64,000 bases of DNA from a bacterium (GCA_040755755.1 JBFLZW010000001.1:222157-286156), one strand, 5' to 3'; positions 8,452 through 18,191 are shown, counted from the stretch's first letter. The notes: generated by a model not told the origin, from the sequence alone. Numbers and translations are program-made.

Positions 8452-9849
8452 TCAGCGGGGCTTCAGGGTGGACAGAAAGCAGCCAAGCTGCCATTTTCCC
8501 TCTTCACCGATAGTGATACCGAATGAGGGCGAGCCGCACTCTTCCAGACAACTCTCTCTTCCCCATCCGACGCTCTTTCCAAACCGGACGTACCACCAAT
8601 AATGTCCATCGGTGAATTGACCGTTATTTGCCTGATCAGCCACTTCTCCCTTGCTTCCCTCCAGCAGGGTGGTTATCAGCCGGCAATCTTCTCCCGGCCC
8701 GCTGCGCAGCTCCAGGCTATGGCCGGACATGACTTCCACACACTCACCACTACTGAATCTGGAGGAAGGAGGGTCAGGAGGTATGTCCTGAACCATAGCC
8801 CCAGGGTAGTAATACTCGAGGATCCGGCGGTAATCAATGCCCTGATTGGCCATGGCCTGAGCACCTCGCTGGCACAAGCCGACTCCATGACCATAGAGGG
8901 AGGTATAGCCGCAGCCGCACCAGACGCTCCGGCAGTAGGGGAGGTAATTGATCCAGACTTCCTCGACATTGCGGGTATGCCCATCGCAGTGAGCAAAGTA
9001 GTAGGCTTCGATAATGCTGCCTGCATAGGTGGCGACCACCCGCTGCGTATCGACGACTGCCTGATCCGTATCGCCATAATGCAGCGGCGACCATGCCTGG
9101 CAGTGGGTTGTCGTGCAGACATCCGCTCCCTGATCGGCGTGTCTGCACTGGGTGGCCGCATAGCAGCGGGCTGCCACAGCCTGGGCCCTCAAAGCCTGCT
9201 GTGGCCATCCGGTAGCCATTTCCCGCGGAAGAACACCTTTCAGATATTCGTCCATGTCCATGACCTCGACATGGCCATCCGGCATCAGAACCCTGATTGC
9301 AGCCGGAAGGTAATCTCTCTCCCTGGAAGGAAGGCTGAATCCCCGCTCTCTTGACCAGTCATCAAGTTTTTCTATCCTGGCCAAAGACTGCTCAGGGAGC
9401 ATAAGTCTTGAATCTATGATTTTTCGCTGCCAGGGAGAAGGATTTTTCAGCACCATCTCAAAATCAAGGCGGGTCACCTTTCCCTCGAAAACCCGCTGCA
9501 GCGTGTTCGACATACCGATATAACCCACAGCCTGAACACTAACCTCATACCTGCTGCCGAAAAGGGTGCTTGGCGGAGCGCTCAATTGGTACGTCCCATC
9601 AGAGCCGGTGATTACCGAGCGGCCAAGCGCCTTGATGCTCACTACGGCTCCGGCGATGGGCTCTTGTGAGCACAGGTCGGTCACTCTGCCCTGAAAGCCG
9701 GTTTCAGAGGCCAGGCCCATGCTGCATCCGCCTAAACCGGGGAGAGATAAAGGAGGAATGACCATGACCAGGGAAAATGTCAGGGCAGCAATAGTCAGAG
9801 ACATGGTAAAACAGGACGGACCGGGTAATGCCGATGCCTTTTGGGGCAT
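8452..9849 (-). CDS. SpoIID/LytB-domain protein with carboxypeptidase-regulatory-like and SH3-like domains
   Basis: After an N-terminal hydrophobic signal with a possible lipobox (LGGC about residue 40) comes a carboxypeptidase-regulatory-like domain (FQGRVTDLCSQEPIAGAVVSI ... GTYQL). A SpoIID/LytB domain follows (LKGVLPREMATGWPQQALRAQAVAARCYA; C-terminal YGHGVGLCQRGAQAMA). The tail looks like a bacterial SH3 domain (LELRSGPGEDCRLITTLLEGSKG ... WWYVRFGKSVGW). SpoIID proteins are lytic transglycosylases acting on peptidoglycan stripped of stem peptides; homologues outside spore-formers act in the envelope. The ATG at 9849 is preferred over an upstream TTG because a GGAG lies about 9 nt before it. 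Confidence 0.85.
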   Translation of the reverse strand: MPQKASALPGPSCFTMSLTIAALTFSLVMVIPPLSLPGLGGCSMGLASETGFQGRVTDLCSQEPIAGAVVSIKALGRSVITGSDGTYQLSAPPSTLFGSRYEVSVQAVGYIGMSNTLQRVFEGKVTRLDFEMVLKNPSPWQRKIIDSRLMLPEQSLARIEKLDDWSRERGFSLPSRERDYLPAAIRVLMPDGHVEVMDMDEYLKGVLPREMATGWPQQALRAQAVAARCYAATQCRHADQGADVCTTTHCQAWSPLHYGDTDQAVVDTQRVVATYAGSIIEAYYFAHCDGHTRNVEEVWINYLPYCRSVWCGCGYTSLYGHGVGLCQRGAQAMANQGIDYRRILEYYYPGAMVQDIPPDPPSSRFSSGECVEVMSGHSLELRSGPGEDCRLITTLLEGSKGEVADQANNGQFTDGHYWWYVRFGKSVGWGRESCLEECGSPSFGITIGEEGKWQLGCFLSTLKPR

Positions 9850-9886
9850 GGTCAACACTCCATAATCATACGGTAGTGTAGCATTG

Positions 9887-10552
9887 TCATGGTATGAACC
9901 GCAGCGTTTTAAGCATCAAATCGAAAATGTCCGCGTAAGCGTGCTGTCGGGACGGCTCACAGGAAAACACCTGATAGGTATAGCCATTATTGGCCACCCA
10001 GACATGAATATAAGAAGCATTGCCCGAAGGCTCGTGCCATACGGCTTCCCGGTCGCCCTCGGTCACGGTCTTGCCTGCACGCAGTGCCGGATGCTCCGGA
10101 TTCTCCTTTCTCAGCCAGTCCTTGATCGAAAGCCTGTCCGGATTCTCCCAGACGATGAGGCTGCAAAAAAAAGCCTTGCTCTGCGGCTGATCATAATCCC
10201 TGGCCGGGCTGAAGTCGGTATGCTGCAGGGTATGCCGGACCGGTATCCCCGGGGTATGCGGATTATCCTCCCGAACATGCCAGGTGTTCGGGTACTGTAT
10301 CTCATACCCGTACTGGGCATTGGTATACACCTTCCAGCCGGAGGCGGGAGCATCTGCCCCCATCAGCGGGGCAGGGGCACTGGTTTTCGCTTCAGCAAGC
10401 TCACCGGCAGCATGCCGCGCGGGGGGATGGCAGCTTCCTCCCAGACCTGCGATGAGCGCGGCAAGGATGAACAGGGCAAAGGCATAAGCCGAAATCGGCC
10501 TTTGTGGCAGGGGAGGGCGCATTATAGGTTTGGCATGAGTGCTATTAAACAT
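9887..10552 (-). CDS. Putative lipoprotein with a PsbP/DUF1795-like domain
   Basis: The N-terminus has a hydrophobic stretch ending in a lipobox (LGGSC, Cys near residue 41). The mature domain includes YTNAQYGYEIQYPNTWHV, the opening strand motif of PsbP-like folds, then strands ending in DIFDLMLKTLRFI. PsbP-like lipoproteins in non-phototrophs have no general assigned function. The start at 10552 has AAAGGA 4-5 nt upstream. It lies just upstream of and parallel to the SpoIID gene (37-nt gap), so the two may be co-transcribed. Confidence 0.7.
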   Translation of the reverse strand: MFNSTHAKPIMRPPLPQRPISAYAFALFILAALIAGLGGSCHPPARHAAGELAEAKTSAPAPLMGADAPASGWKVYTNAQYGYEIQYPNTWHVREDNPHTPGIPVRHTLQHTDFSPARDYDQPQSKAFFCSLIVWENPDRLSIKDWLRKENPEHPALRAGKTVTEGDREAVWHEPSGNASYIHVWVANNGYTYQVFSCEPSRQHAYADIFDLMLKTLRFIP

Positions 10553-11105
10553 CTATCCTTTGTACGTAACTCCTGACTTCTCCGGAAAAGTTCAGCACAT
10601 GTAAGGTGGGGCTGCTTTTTTGCCCCACCAAATACCGCGCCCAAGTCAAAGCGGGTGATCCCGGAATTACATTGCTGCTTTGAATACCCTAGAGCGATGG
10701 GAAGCCGCCAGGTATCAGCAATCTTGAGCCTGGAAGTTAATATAATCAACTAAACGTGTTTTGTCAACTGCCCCAAAGGGGCCATTTTTCCCAGCGCAGC
10801 CTTGGAAAAAGGCTGTAGAGTCTTATTTAGTGGTGGAAAATGCTGGAGAAAGTGATATAATAAATATTTTTCAGGTGAGTTCTTGCCAGGAGTTTTAACC
10901 AGCCGAAGGAATAGACCTATTGCAGCCAGCCATGCCAGGCTCATGCTGGTTACCGTCGATATCTGGCCAGATGGCTTTGGTTGTTTTAAGCTGCCTGGAC
11001 TCGATATATATCCAAGCCTTGTATTCAGCTTACAAGGTCAAGCTCAAAAGACAGCTTTATCGCCGATAAATTTATTTTATATACAGAATATACAGGAGTA
11101 TTTAG
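10553..11105. other. Intergenic between divergent lipoprotein and lysS genes
   Basis: About 550 bases between divergent genes hold promoters for both in principle. I could not assign convincing -35/-10 boxes. The only clear structure is the dispersed hairpin repeat at 10601-10638. AT-rich sequence lies just upstream of lysS. Confidence 0.5.
10601..10638. repeat. Dispersed hairpin repeat, copy 1
   Basis: GGTGGGGC and GCCCCACC arms surround a TGCTTTTTT loop. The surrounding 38 bases are almost identical to 23441-23480, including the 3' flank AATACCGC. Conservation beyond the stem argues for a repeated element rather than two chance terminators. Confidence 0.75.
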
Positions 11106-12674
11106 ATGGCAGAAAGAAAAAGCCAGCATTGGGGAGATCAGGTTGTAAATCAGATTCTTGCTCAGCCCAGGGCGGAAGATCATGTTTACCGCATCGTCAC
11201 CGGAATCACTCCCTCCGGACGAATTCATGTCGGGAATCTGCGCGAAGTGGTAACGGCAGATGTGATTTACCGCATTTTACAGGAGCGGGGAAAGAAAGCG
11301 CAATTGCTCTATGTGGCTGATGATTATGATCCCCTGCGCAAGGTCTATCCCTTCTTGGACCCGCAGAAGTATCAGAATTTCATCGGTCACCCCCTGAGTG
11401 ATATTCCCTGCCCCTGCGATCGGCACACAAGCTATGCCGAGCACTTTCTGGAGCCCTTCCTGGCCTCCATGAGCCAGTTGAAGATCGATTTCACGGTTTT
11501 GCGCGCCAGTGAGCTGTATAAGTCCGGCCAGTACAACGAGGTTATATTTCAAGCTCTCGAAGCCAGAGACACCATCGCCGATATTCTCTTCCGGTTGACC
11601 GGCAAGGAGATCGATGAATTCTGGTCCCCCTTTGTACCGATCTGTGAAAGCTGCGGCTCTATGGCTGAAACCAGAGTCACCGGCTGGGACAGGGAGAGAG
11701 GGCCGGTGAGCTATTCCTGCCAGCAGTGCGGCAGCCAGGGATCCATGCCGGTTCAGGGCCACGGCAAGCTGACCTGGCGGGTTGATTGGCCTGCCCGCTG
11801 GAGCTTCCTCGCGGTGGATATCGAACCCATGGGCAAGGACCATGGCAGCAAAGGGGGCTCGTATGATACGGGCCAGGAGATTGCCCGGCGGGTATTCCAC
11901 AAGGAGCCGCCTTTTCCGATTGTCTATGAATGGATACGTCTTGAAGGCATGGGCGATATGTCCTCCAGCAAGGGGAATGTCGTGGCCATTGAAGACGTGC
12001 TCAAGGTAGTCCCGGCGGACATCCTTCGCTATCTGATCATCAAGGCTCAGCCCAAACAGCGGATCAATTTTGATCCGGTGAACCAGTTGCTGAATGTCTT
12101 CGATGAGGTGGACAATGAACAGGCCAAATACCGTGATCCGAGGTCTCTGGAACTTTCCCGGGCCAGCGGCTTTGTACCGATCGGAGTCCCCTTCAATCAC
12201 CTGATCAACATCGTCCAGATTGCCGGTGGCGATCCTTCCAGGGTTTCCGCCATCCTCCAGCGGGGTGGATATCAGATCCCCGATTCGACAGCCAGAGAGC
12301 TTGAGGAGCGCTGCCAATACGCTCTCAACTGGCTGGAACATTTTGCGCCTGCCGAGTACCGCTTCGCTGTAGCCGGGGCTGTCCCCCAATCGGTTCAGTC
12401 TCTTACTTCCAACCAGCGCAGGGTGCTGGGAAAACTGTCCGCTCTGCTGAGCACCATGCTTTCCCAGGGAGGCGATATATCCGCCGAAGAGATCCACCGG
12501 TCATTCTACGAGGCGGCCAGGGAAGAGAAGGATTTATCGATTAAAGAAGTCTTTCAGGCTTTTTACACTGCTCTTATCGATAAGGAGAATGGCCCGCGGG
12601 CAGGATGGTTCATTAAAACCATTGGGGTGGAATTCGTCCAGAAGCGGCTCCATGAGGCATCATTGGCGGGGTAG
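11106..12674 (+). CDS. lysS: Lysyl-tRNA synthetase, class I
   Basis: This charges tRNA-Lys using the class I Rossmann catalytic fold, typical of archaea and a minority of bacteria and unrelated to the usual class II LysS. The HIGH-like motif is HVGN at residues 41-44 (PSGRIHVGN) and the KMSKS-like loop is MSSSKGN at 285-291. A zinc-ribbon-like insertion has CESCG (from 180) and CQQCG (about 208). Length 522 is normal for the family. The start has CAGGAG 8 nt upstream. No class II LysS is visible in the window, so this may be the cell's main enzyme. Confidence 0.95.
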   Translation: MAERKSQHWGDQVVNQILAQPRAEDHVYRIVTGITPSGRIHVGNLREVVTADVIYRILQERGKKAQLLYVADDYDPLRKVYPFLDPQKYQNFIGHPLSDIPCPCDRHTSYAEHFLEPFLASMSQLKIDFTVLRASELYKSGQYNEVIFQALEARDTIADILFRLTGKEIDEFWSPFVPICESCGSMAETRVTGWDRERGPVSYSCQQCGSQGSMPVQGHGKLTWRVDWPARWSFLAVDIEPMGKDHGSKGGSYDTGQEIARRVFHKEPPFPIVYEWIRLEGMGDMSSSKGNVVAIEDVLKVVPADILRYLIIKAQPKQRINFDPVNQLLNVFDEVDNEQAKYRDPRSLELSRASGFVPIGVPFNHLINIVQIAGGDPSRVSAILQRGGYQIPDSTARELEERCQYALNWLEHFAPAEYRFAVAGAVPQSVQSLTSNQRRVLGKLSALLSTMLSQGGDISAEEIHRSFYEAAREEKDLSIKEVFQAFYTALIDKENGPRAGWFIKTIGVEFVQKRLHEASLAG

Positions 12675-12714
12675 CTTGTGATTGTGCCCGATGGATAGGA
12701 AAGGGAGGAGATTG

Positions 12715-14223
12715 ATGCCGGTTCAATTACCACTTATTATTCCGCAAAAAGACCAGGCAGATCTAATACAAGAGGTGTTTTCTCACGAAAACGTTTGTCC
12801 TCAGCAGGAGCGGATTGCCCTTGAAAGAAAATATGCTCCACTCCTTAAACAGACTGATAAGTTCAGCCGTAAGCTGGTTAGCTACCAGGGCAATAAAGGT
12901 GAGGTTATCCACGGATGGATTCAATATAAGGAAGGCTTCTCATCCCAACTGGTGGAAATTTTAATCCGCAGATTCGGAATACAGCCAGGAGACACTATCC
13001 TGGACCCCTTCAGCGGTTCGGCCACTACTCTTCTGGTAGCGAAATTTCTCGGTATCAACGCCTTTGGCATAGAGATACTTCCGCTTTGCCACCTCGCCTG
13101 GGAAGCTAAGTCGCATGTCCTGGATTATGACCTTCAAGAGCTCAGACAAGTTTATCAGCAGCTTACTCAAAGTGTGCCGAACAAAGCCTCAGAGCAATTC
13201 CCTCATATTGTCATCACGGAGACGGCCTTTCCGCCGGAAACTGAAAACGACATCATGTTTTATACTCAATGGTTTGAAAATCTGGCTATCAGCGATCCGG
13301 CCAGAACACTTTGCAGGCTTGTCGTAACGAGTATTCTCGGAGAGGTGAGCTATACCAGAAAAGATGGCCAATATTTACGGTGGGATTATCGTTCCGAGAA
13401 AATCCGGAGTCGGAATGACACGAAAATTTCTCTCGGTAAAGAGCCTATTAAAAAGGTAGATAAAGGGCCATTGCCATCAGTGAAAGAGGCACTTCTTCGG
13501 TCGTTGAAGGGTATCTTATCGGATATAGAGAAATTCCAGCAGATCCAATCCAGAAAGAGTCATCAGGAGGATAGCCAGCAAAAATTGATTCAGGGAAACA
13601 CCTTAACGGTTTTGCCCGCCTTGGCGGCAGATCAATTTTCCGGTGTCATCACTTCCCCACCATACTGTAACCGCTATGATTATACAAGGATTTACGCTCT
13701 GGAAATAGCTTATCTTCAAAGAGGCCAGGATATTCGGGAATTGCGGCAGAATCAGCTTTCCTGTACGGTCGAAAGCCATTCAAAATTGAACATATTGCAG
13801 AAATGCTACCAGTCTCTTGGCCAGCAAGATAATTACGATAAGATCCTCAATACTGTTCAAAATCATCCTGTTTTTACTGAAATCAATGATGCCTTACAGG
13901 CAAGGTGGCAGCGTGGGGATATGAATAATAAAGGTGTTCTCAGTATGGTAGAACAGTATTTCACCGAACTGACCTTTGTATTTGCGGAGCTTTTTCGCAC
14001 ATGCCGAAGCGGAGCTCATGTAGCCTTTGTGAATGATAATGTAAGGTATGGGGGTGAAGTGATTCCTGTTGACTTACTGAGTACCAGCCTGGCCGAGAAT
14101 TTAGGGTTTGAGCCGGTTACGGTGTATGTTCTACCCCAAAGAAAGGGTAACAGCAGTCAGCAGATGGAGAGGTTTGGCCGCCAGGCATTACGGAAAAGTA
14201 TTACTGTCTGGAAAAAGCCATAG
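12715..14223 (+). CDS. Type II DNA methyltransferase (probably N4-cytosine or N6-adenine)
   Basis: An amino-methyltransferase that would protect host DNA from the nuclease encoded just downstream. The SAM-binding motif I region is DPFSGSATT (residues 97-105) and the catalytic motif IV is TSPPYC (313-318). SPPY is most common in N4-cytosine enzymes. Motif I precedes motif IV with about 210 residues between, unlike the beta-class order of the other methyltransferase in this window. Motif I has A where FxGxGT is usual. The ATG at 12715 is chosen because GGGAGGAG lies 4-5 nt upstream. The gene is AT-richer than lysS, suggesting horizontal transfer. Confidence 0.85.
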   Translation: MPVQLPLIIPQKDQADLIQEVFSHENVCPQQERIALERKYAPLLKQTDKFSRKLVSYQGNKGEVIHGWIQYKEGFSSQLVEILIRRFGIQPGDTILDPFSGSATTLLVAKFLGINAFGIEILPLCHLAWEAKSHVLDYDLQELRQVYQQLTQSVPNKASEQFPHIVITETAFPPETENDIMFYTQWFENLAISDPARTLCRLVVTSILGEVSYTRKDGQYLRWDYRSEKIRSRNDTKISLGKEPIKKVDKGPLPSVKEALLRSLKGILSDIEKFQQIQSRKSHQEDSQQKLIQGNTLTVLPALAADQFSGVITSPPYCNRYDYTRIYALEIAYLQRGQDIRELRQNQLSCTVESHSKLNILQKCYQSLGQQDNYDKILNTVQNHPVFTEINDALQARWQRGDMNNKGVLSMVEQYFTELTFVFAELFRTCRSGAHVAFVNDNVRYGGEVIPVDLLSTSLAENLGFEPVTVYVLPQRKGNSSQQMERFGRQALRKSITVWKKP

Positions 14224-14268
14224 AGTTAATAATCCAATCCATACAGGTCAGAAGGTTAAGGTGTAAAA

Positions 14269-15201
14269 ATGGCCCCGCCAAGTGAAAAACAGATATGGTC
14301 AGTGGACCAGATAGCGAAAAGCGAATTCTTTCATCAAAAGCTTCATGAATGGGAACTGCTGGAAATTGCTGACCAGCTTGACAAAATAATGGGTGAAGAG
14401 CTGGCGTGGAACAAAGCGGAAATAGAAATTTCAGATGGTGCCTGGAATAAGGTAATCCATCGGGGAATTAAACCCGTCATGGTCTTTGCTCATCCGCAAA
14501 TTCTGAGAGATGTACCATGTTCAACCAGGTATTATCGAATGCTGGCTATGGTTTCCCAAAAATCTATGCACAGGGTTGGACTTTCGAGTAAGCGGCATGA
14601 GGATGGGTGTATTCCTGATTATGAAGCATCTTGTGCTATAGCTAAACACTTAAACAAAATTATCAGTAATCTGGTCGAGTCGGACGAGAAGATAGATGCG
14701 CGCGAATTCGATCTCTGGCGAGGAATGGCAGCAGGATCACAAGCTCAAGGTTCTTGGCAAAATGCGAAAGGCCAGAAAATGGAGCTCACGATAAAAGGTA
14801 TCATCCGCCGCAGACTCTTTGAGAAGGGCTGGGTCTTAGCGGAAATAGATGATACACCACGGGTGGTGTTGAGTGATAAGAGGATAGCAGCCTTTGCCGA
14901 TGAGCCGGATGTTGGATTCTATGAGAATGATAGAATCATAGCTGCTGTTGAAATTAAAGGGGGAATAGACACGGCTGGTGTTTTGGAGAGACTTGGAGCG
15001 GCAATCAAAAGTCTGCGACGAGCCAAAGAAGAGAATCCGGATTCAGTTACCATACTTATCTTACAGGGTATATCCATGACTCAGCAATCGATGGTTGACC
15101 TTAAGACCAATCGAGAGGCAGTGAACTACTGGTTTACCATTGAAGAAGTACTCGATGATGAAGACAAGAGAAAGGAAATATTCAGCCTTCTCAGGATTTG
15201 A
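14269..15201 (+). CDS. Type II restriction endonuclease, probably XcyI family
   Basis: The 310-residue protein sits 45 nt downstream of the methyltransferase. A PD-(D/E)xK core can be read as D214 ... E228-I-K230 within DVGFYENDRIIAAVEIK, followed by the helix GVLERLGAAIKSL. Conserved-looking AWNKVIHRGIKPV and YYRMLAMVSQKSM match my recollection of the XcyI family, which cuts CCCGGG. The family name is from memory and the specificity is inferred. Its place beside an unrelated methyltransferase supports a complete type II R-M system. Confidence 0.72.
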   Translation: MAPPSEKQIWSVDQIAKSEFFHQKLHEWELLEIADQLDKIMGEELAWNKAEIEISDGAWNKVIHRGIKPVMVFAHPQILRDVPCSTRYYRMLAMVSQKSMHRVGLSSKRHEDGCIPDYEASCAIAKHLNKIISNLVESDEKIDAREFDLWRGMAAGSQAQGSWQNAKGQKMELTIKGIIRRRLFEKGWVLAEIDDTPRVVLSDKRIAAFADEPDVGFYENDRIIAAVEIKGGIDTAGVLERLGAAIKSLRRAKEENPDSVTILILQGISMTQQSMVDLKTNREAVNYWFTIEEVLDDEDKRKEIFSLLRI

Positions 15202-15281
15202 ATCCGTGTTTGGCTTTCATAGTTTTTCCTGTTATCCTCAATAACAGTATGAAAGATTTTAGAGAAAGTGGAGAGTAACTC

Positions 15282-15602
15282 ATGAACCCTGAAATTCAGA
15301 CCATCGTGGCTGAGTTACACCGGCACTTTGAAGCGATTTATGGTGACCGACTCGTGCGGATGATACTTTTTGGTTCCCAGGCCCGTGGTGACGCCGAACC
15401 GGGGTCAGATATTGATATCATGGTAGTCCTCAGAGAGTTGGCAAGTCCAGGAAGGGAGATCTCCAGAACAGGCGAAATAACGGCTGAGCTCTCGTTGAGA
15501 TATGATGTTGTAATTTCCTGCACCTTTATCTCTGCTGATTGTTATGCAATGGAGCAAAGCCCATTGCTTTTAAATGTGCGCAGGGAGGGGGTGTCCGTAT
15601 GA
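15282..15602 (+). CDS. MNT-type minimal nucleotidyltransferase
   Basis: The 106-residue protein carries the nucleotidyltransferase signature GSQARGDAEPGSDID (31-45), with D43 and D45 as likely metal ligands. In MNT/HEPN toxin-antitoxin pairs this subunit usually acts as antitoxin by AMPylating the HEPN RNase. Its stop overlaps the start of a HEPN gene by ATGA, the normal arrangement. The HEPN partner is truncated, so the pair is probably inactive as a toxin-antitoxin system. Confidence 0.85.
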   Translation: MNPEIQTIVAELHRHFEAIYGDRLVRMILFGSQARGDAEPGSDIDIMVVLRELASPGREISRTGEITAELSLRYDVVISCTFISADCYAMEQSPLLLNVRREGVSV

Positions 15603-15769
15603 CTGTGGAGCAGACTGCGCTTCTCCAAAAGTCACAAGAGAGTCTTCGGGCCGCAAGATTGCTTGCAGAGCAGGGATTTTACGATTTTGCCGTATCTCGC
15701 GCCTATTATGCAATGTTTTATGTCGCTGAGGCTTTTCTCTTAGGTGAGGGCCTTGCTTACTCCAATTGA
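15599..15769 (+). pseudogene. HEPN-domain protein, 3'-truncated
   Basis: The 56-residue product matches the N-terminal half of HEPN proteins (SQESLRAARLLAEQGFYDFAVSRAYYAMFYVAEAFLLGEGL). Full HEPN proteins are about 110-140 residues and carry an RxxxxH catalytic motif in the missing half. The frame stops right after LAYSN, 22 nt before the end of the convergent histidine kinase gene. A deletion or rearrangement junction near 15765 is the simplest explanation. Confidence 0.75.
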
Positions 15770-15791
15770 ACGTGCAGAAAAGTTTTTGGAA

Positions 15792-18191
15792 CTACCTCCC
15801 CTCATCCCCCATCACCCTGTGCAGCTTCTCACTCAGCTCCTCGGCTCCGTACGGCTTGGCAACCACTTCTTTGAAACCATATTTTTTGTATTCCGACATG
15901 ATGGGGGCATTGGAGTATCCGCTTGAAACGATGGCCTTGACCCCGGGGTCGATTTCCCGCAATATCCGGATAGCTTCATCGCCTCCCATGCCACCGGCAA
16001 TGGTCAGGTCCAGAATGACGCAGTCGAAGGGCTGCCCGGACTCCAGGGCTTTCCGGTAAAGCCTTACCGCTTCCTCCCCCTCGATGGCAAATTCCACCTC
16101 ATAGCCAAGAAAACTGAGTATATTACCGGCAACATCCCTCATGCTTTGCTCATCATCCATGAGCAGGATCCTTCCCTGGCCGGGTTGCAGTCTCTTTTTT
16201 CTAATCTCTTCCCTCGCCTTCCTGCTGATTTCCTCCCTGATCTGCTCTTCGACTGCTGGTTTTTCCTCCGGTACCGGCAGATAAAGAGAAAAGGTTGTTC
16301 CCGCTCCGGGACGGGATTCTGCGCTGACATGACCCTGGTGTCTTTTCATTACGGAATAGACAACCGCCAGTCCGAGACCGCTTCCGCCGGGTTTGGTGGT
16401 AAAATAGGGATCGAATATCTTCGGCAGGATTTCAGCCGGTATACCTGGCCCCTGATCGATGATTGAAACTTTTACGTATCTTCCCGCCTGGAGCGGCAAA
16501 CCGGCCTCCGGCCCGACAGTCACATTTTCAGCCTGTATCCTGATTACCCCGCCTCTGGGCATAGCCTGGGCAGCATTGATTATGATGTTATGGATTGCCT
16601 GGCTGATCTGGTCCTCGTCAATCTCTGCCAGCCATAAATCTTCCGGCAGTACGAATTCGCTCCTGATTCTGGAGCCGCTCAGGGAAAAGTTGACTGCGTC
16701 CCTGAGCAGGCCGGGAACAAAGGTGGTCTTCCTGATCGGCGCTCCGCCTCTGGCAAAGGTGAGTAATTGATGGGTCAGCCTTTTGGCCTGATTCAAGGAT
16801 GCGTCTCCTACTCTGGTCAATAATTTAAAATCTTCGGTTCCCGGCATAATATGCCGCTTGGCCAGAAACAGGCTGCCGCTGAGGACGGTCAGGATATTGT
16901 TGAAATCGTGGGCAATGCCGCCAGCCAGAATGCCGAGAGATTCCAGTCTCTGGGCTCTCTGGAGTTCCTCCGCTATCCTTTTTCGCTCAGTTATGTCCTT
17001 GAAATTGATGACTATGCCAATCAGCCGGCCATCGGATTGCCGCAGAGGAGTGGCGGTGAGGATGCAGGGAATTTTCCTCCCATCACGGCCTGTCAGTTCG
17101 GTATCACACTCGATACGCTGCTCGCCAGCCAAAATCCTGGGTACCGGGCAGTCAGGGCTTCCACAGAGAATGCTGCTCAATACGTCGGAGCATCTTTTAC
17201 CCACCGCTTCCTCGCTGCTCAGGCCAAGCATGAAACCCAGTGTCCGGTTAAAGCGGATCACCCGAAGCTCTCGATCGAGCACACACATTCCATCGCCTGA
17301 GGCATCGAATATCTGATTGAGCTGGGTGGAGGCGGATTCGGCTGCCTCTTCAGCCCTCCCGCGCTCGGCTATCTCCTGCCTGAGCTGTTCGTTGGCTCTG
17401 GTCAACTGGCCGGTACGCTCCCTGACCATTTCTTCGAGATGACCCCGATATCGCTCCAGTTCCTCCTCTGTCTGCTTTCGCTCAGTGATATCCAGAGTAA
17501 TTCCCAGGAAAGCGGGCTTCCCGCGAAAGGGAATGGAAGCACCCCACAGGTCCACCCATCGGGGTCCATATCCACCGGGGATTACAAGGCGTATCTCACA
17601 GCACCTTGGTGCTGCTTTTCCTGCTTTCAGGTCATTCAAGTAGGCACGCACCATTTCCCGGTCATCGGGATGGACCAAATCCACGAAACACAGCTCAGTC
17701 ACTTCTCCGGAGGATCGGCCAACGGTTTCCCTGAAGATGGGATTGGCATAAACCAGGAGATCATCCTGGGCGATGAAGATGCCGGACGGGCTGTTCTCGG
17801 CCAGCGCATAATACCTGCGCTCTACCTCCTGGGAGAGTCTGCGCGCCCGCAGCAGAATCTCTACCCGTGCCCGCAGCTCTATTGGAATAATAGGCATCAG
17901 GATCAATTCATCCACCGTGCGCCACAGGTGCCGGGTGATCATTCCCACATCGGGCCGGGAGGTGAGCAGCAGAAAGGGCAGATAGACCGGCTGCTCGGAA
18001 TCTCTCCTGGCCTGCACCTGGTTCCAGAACCGGTCAAGGGAAAGGCCGTCCAGAATGCCGAGATCAAAAGGGCTGCTTAATTCCTCCTTCTCCTCGGCTA
18101 AAATCACCTCATATTCCCTGCTGAGCAACCCGGCCAGAAGGCGGCGGTTCTCCCTGTTTTCCATAAAAAGAAGTATCCGGTCCATGATCAC
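15792..18191 (-). CDS. Hybrid histidine kinase (REC-like, PAS, PAS, HisKA, HATPase, REC)
   Basis: A 799-residue sensor kinase without membrane segments, so probably cytosolic. It begins with a degenerate receiver-like region (1-115), then a PAS domain (about 118-245), a coiled coil, a second PAS (about 290-405), HisKA with GGIAHDFNN (His near 430), and HATPase with NIIINAAQAM, DQGPGIP and GGSGLGLAVVYSVMK. A C-terminal receiver has phospho-acceptor DLTIAGGMGG. The HAHDFNN-type H-box is typical of NtrB-like kinases. The start is a GTG at 18191 overlapping the upstream receiver's stop (GTGA), or ATG at 18185. Confidence 0.9.
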   Translation of the reverse strand: MIMDRILLFMENRENRRLLAGLLSREYEVILAEEKEELSSPFDLGILDGLSLDRFWNQVQARRDSEQPVYLPFLLLTSRPDVGMITRHLWRTVDELILMPIIPIELRARVEILLRARRLSQEVERRYYALAENSPSGIFIAQDDLLVYANPIFRETVGRSSGEVTELCFVDLVHPDDREMVRAYLNDLKAGKAAPRCCEIRLVIPGGYGPRWVDLWGASIPFRGKPAFLGITLDITERKQTEEELERYRGHLEEMVRERTGQLTRANEQLRQEIAERGRAEEAAESASTQLNQIFDASGDGMCVLDRELRVIRFNRTLGFMLGLSSEEAVGKRCSDVLSSILCGSPDCPVPRILAGEQRIECDTELTGRDGRKIPCILTATPLRQSDGRLIGIVINFKDITERKRIAEELQRAQRLESLGILAGGIAHDFNNILTVLSGSLFLAKRHIMPGTEDFKLLTRVGDASLNQAKRLTHQLLTFARGGAPIRKTTFVPGLLRDAVNFSLSGSRIRSEFVLPEDLWLAEIDEDQISQAIHNIIINAAQAMPRGGVIRIQAENVTVGPEAGLPLQAGRYVKVSIIDQGPGIPAEILPKIFDPYFTTKPGGSGLGLAVVYSVMKRHQGHVSAESRPGAGTTFSLYLPVPEEKPAVEEQIREEISRKAREEIRKKRLQPGQGRILLMDDEQSMRDVAGNILSFLGYEVEFAIEGEEAVRLYRKALESGQPFDCVILDLTIAGGMGGDEAIRILREIDPGVKAIVSSGYSNAPIMSEYKKYGFKEVVAKPYGAEELSEKLHRVMGDEGR

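Noticed and set aside
11277..12497. 406-codon minus-strand frame inside lysS
   Set aside because: Antisense to a class I lysyl-tRNA synthetase with HIGH/KMSKS motifs; no independent support.
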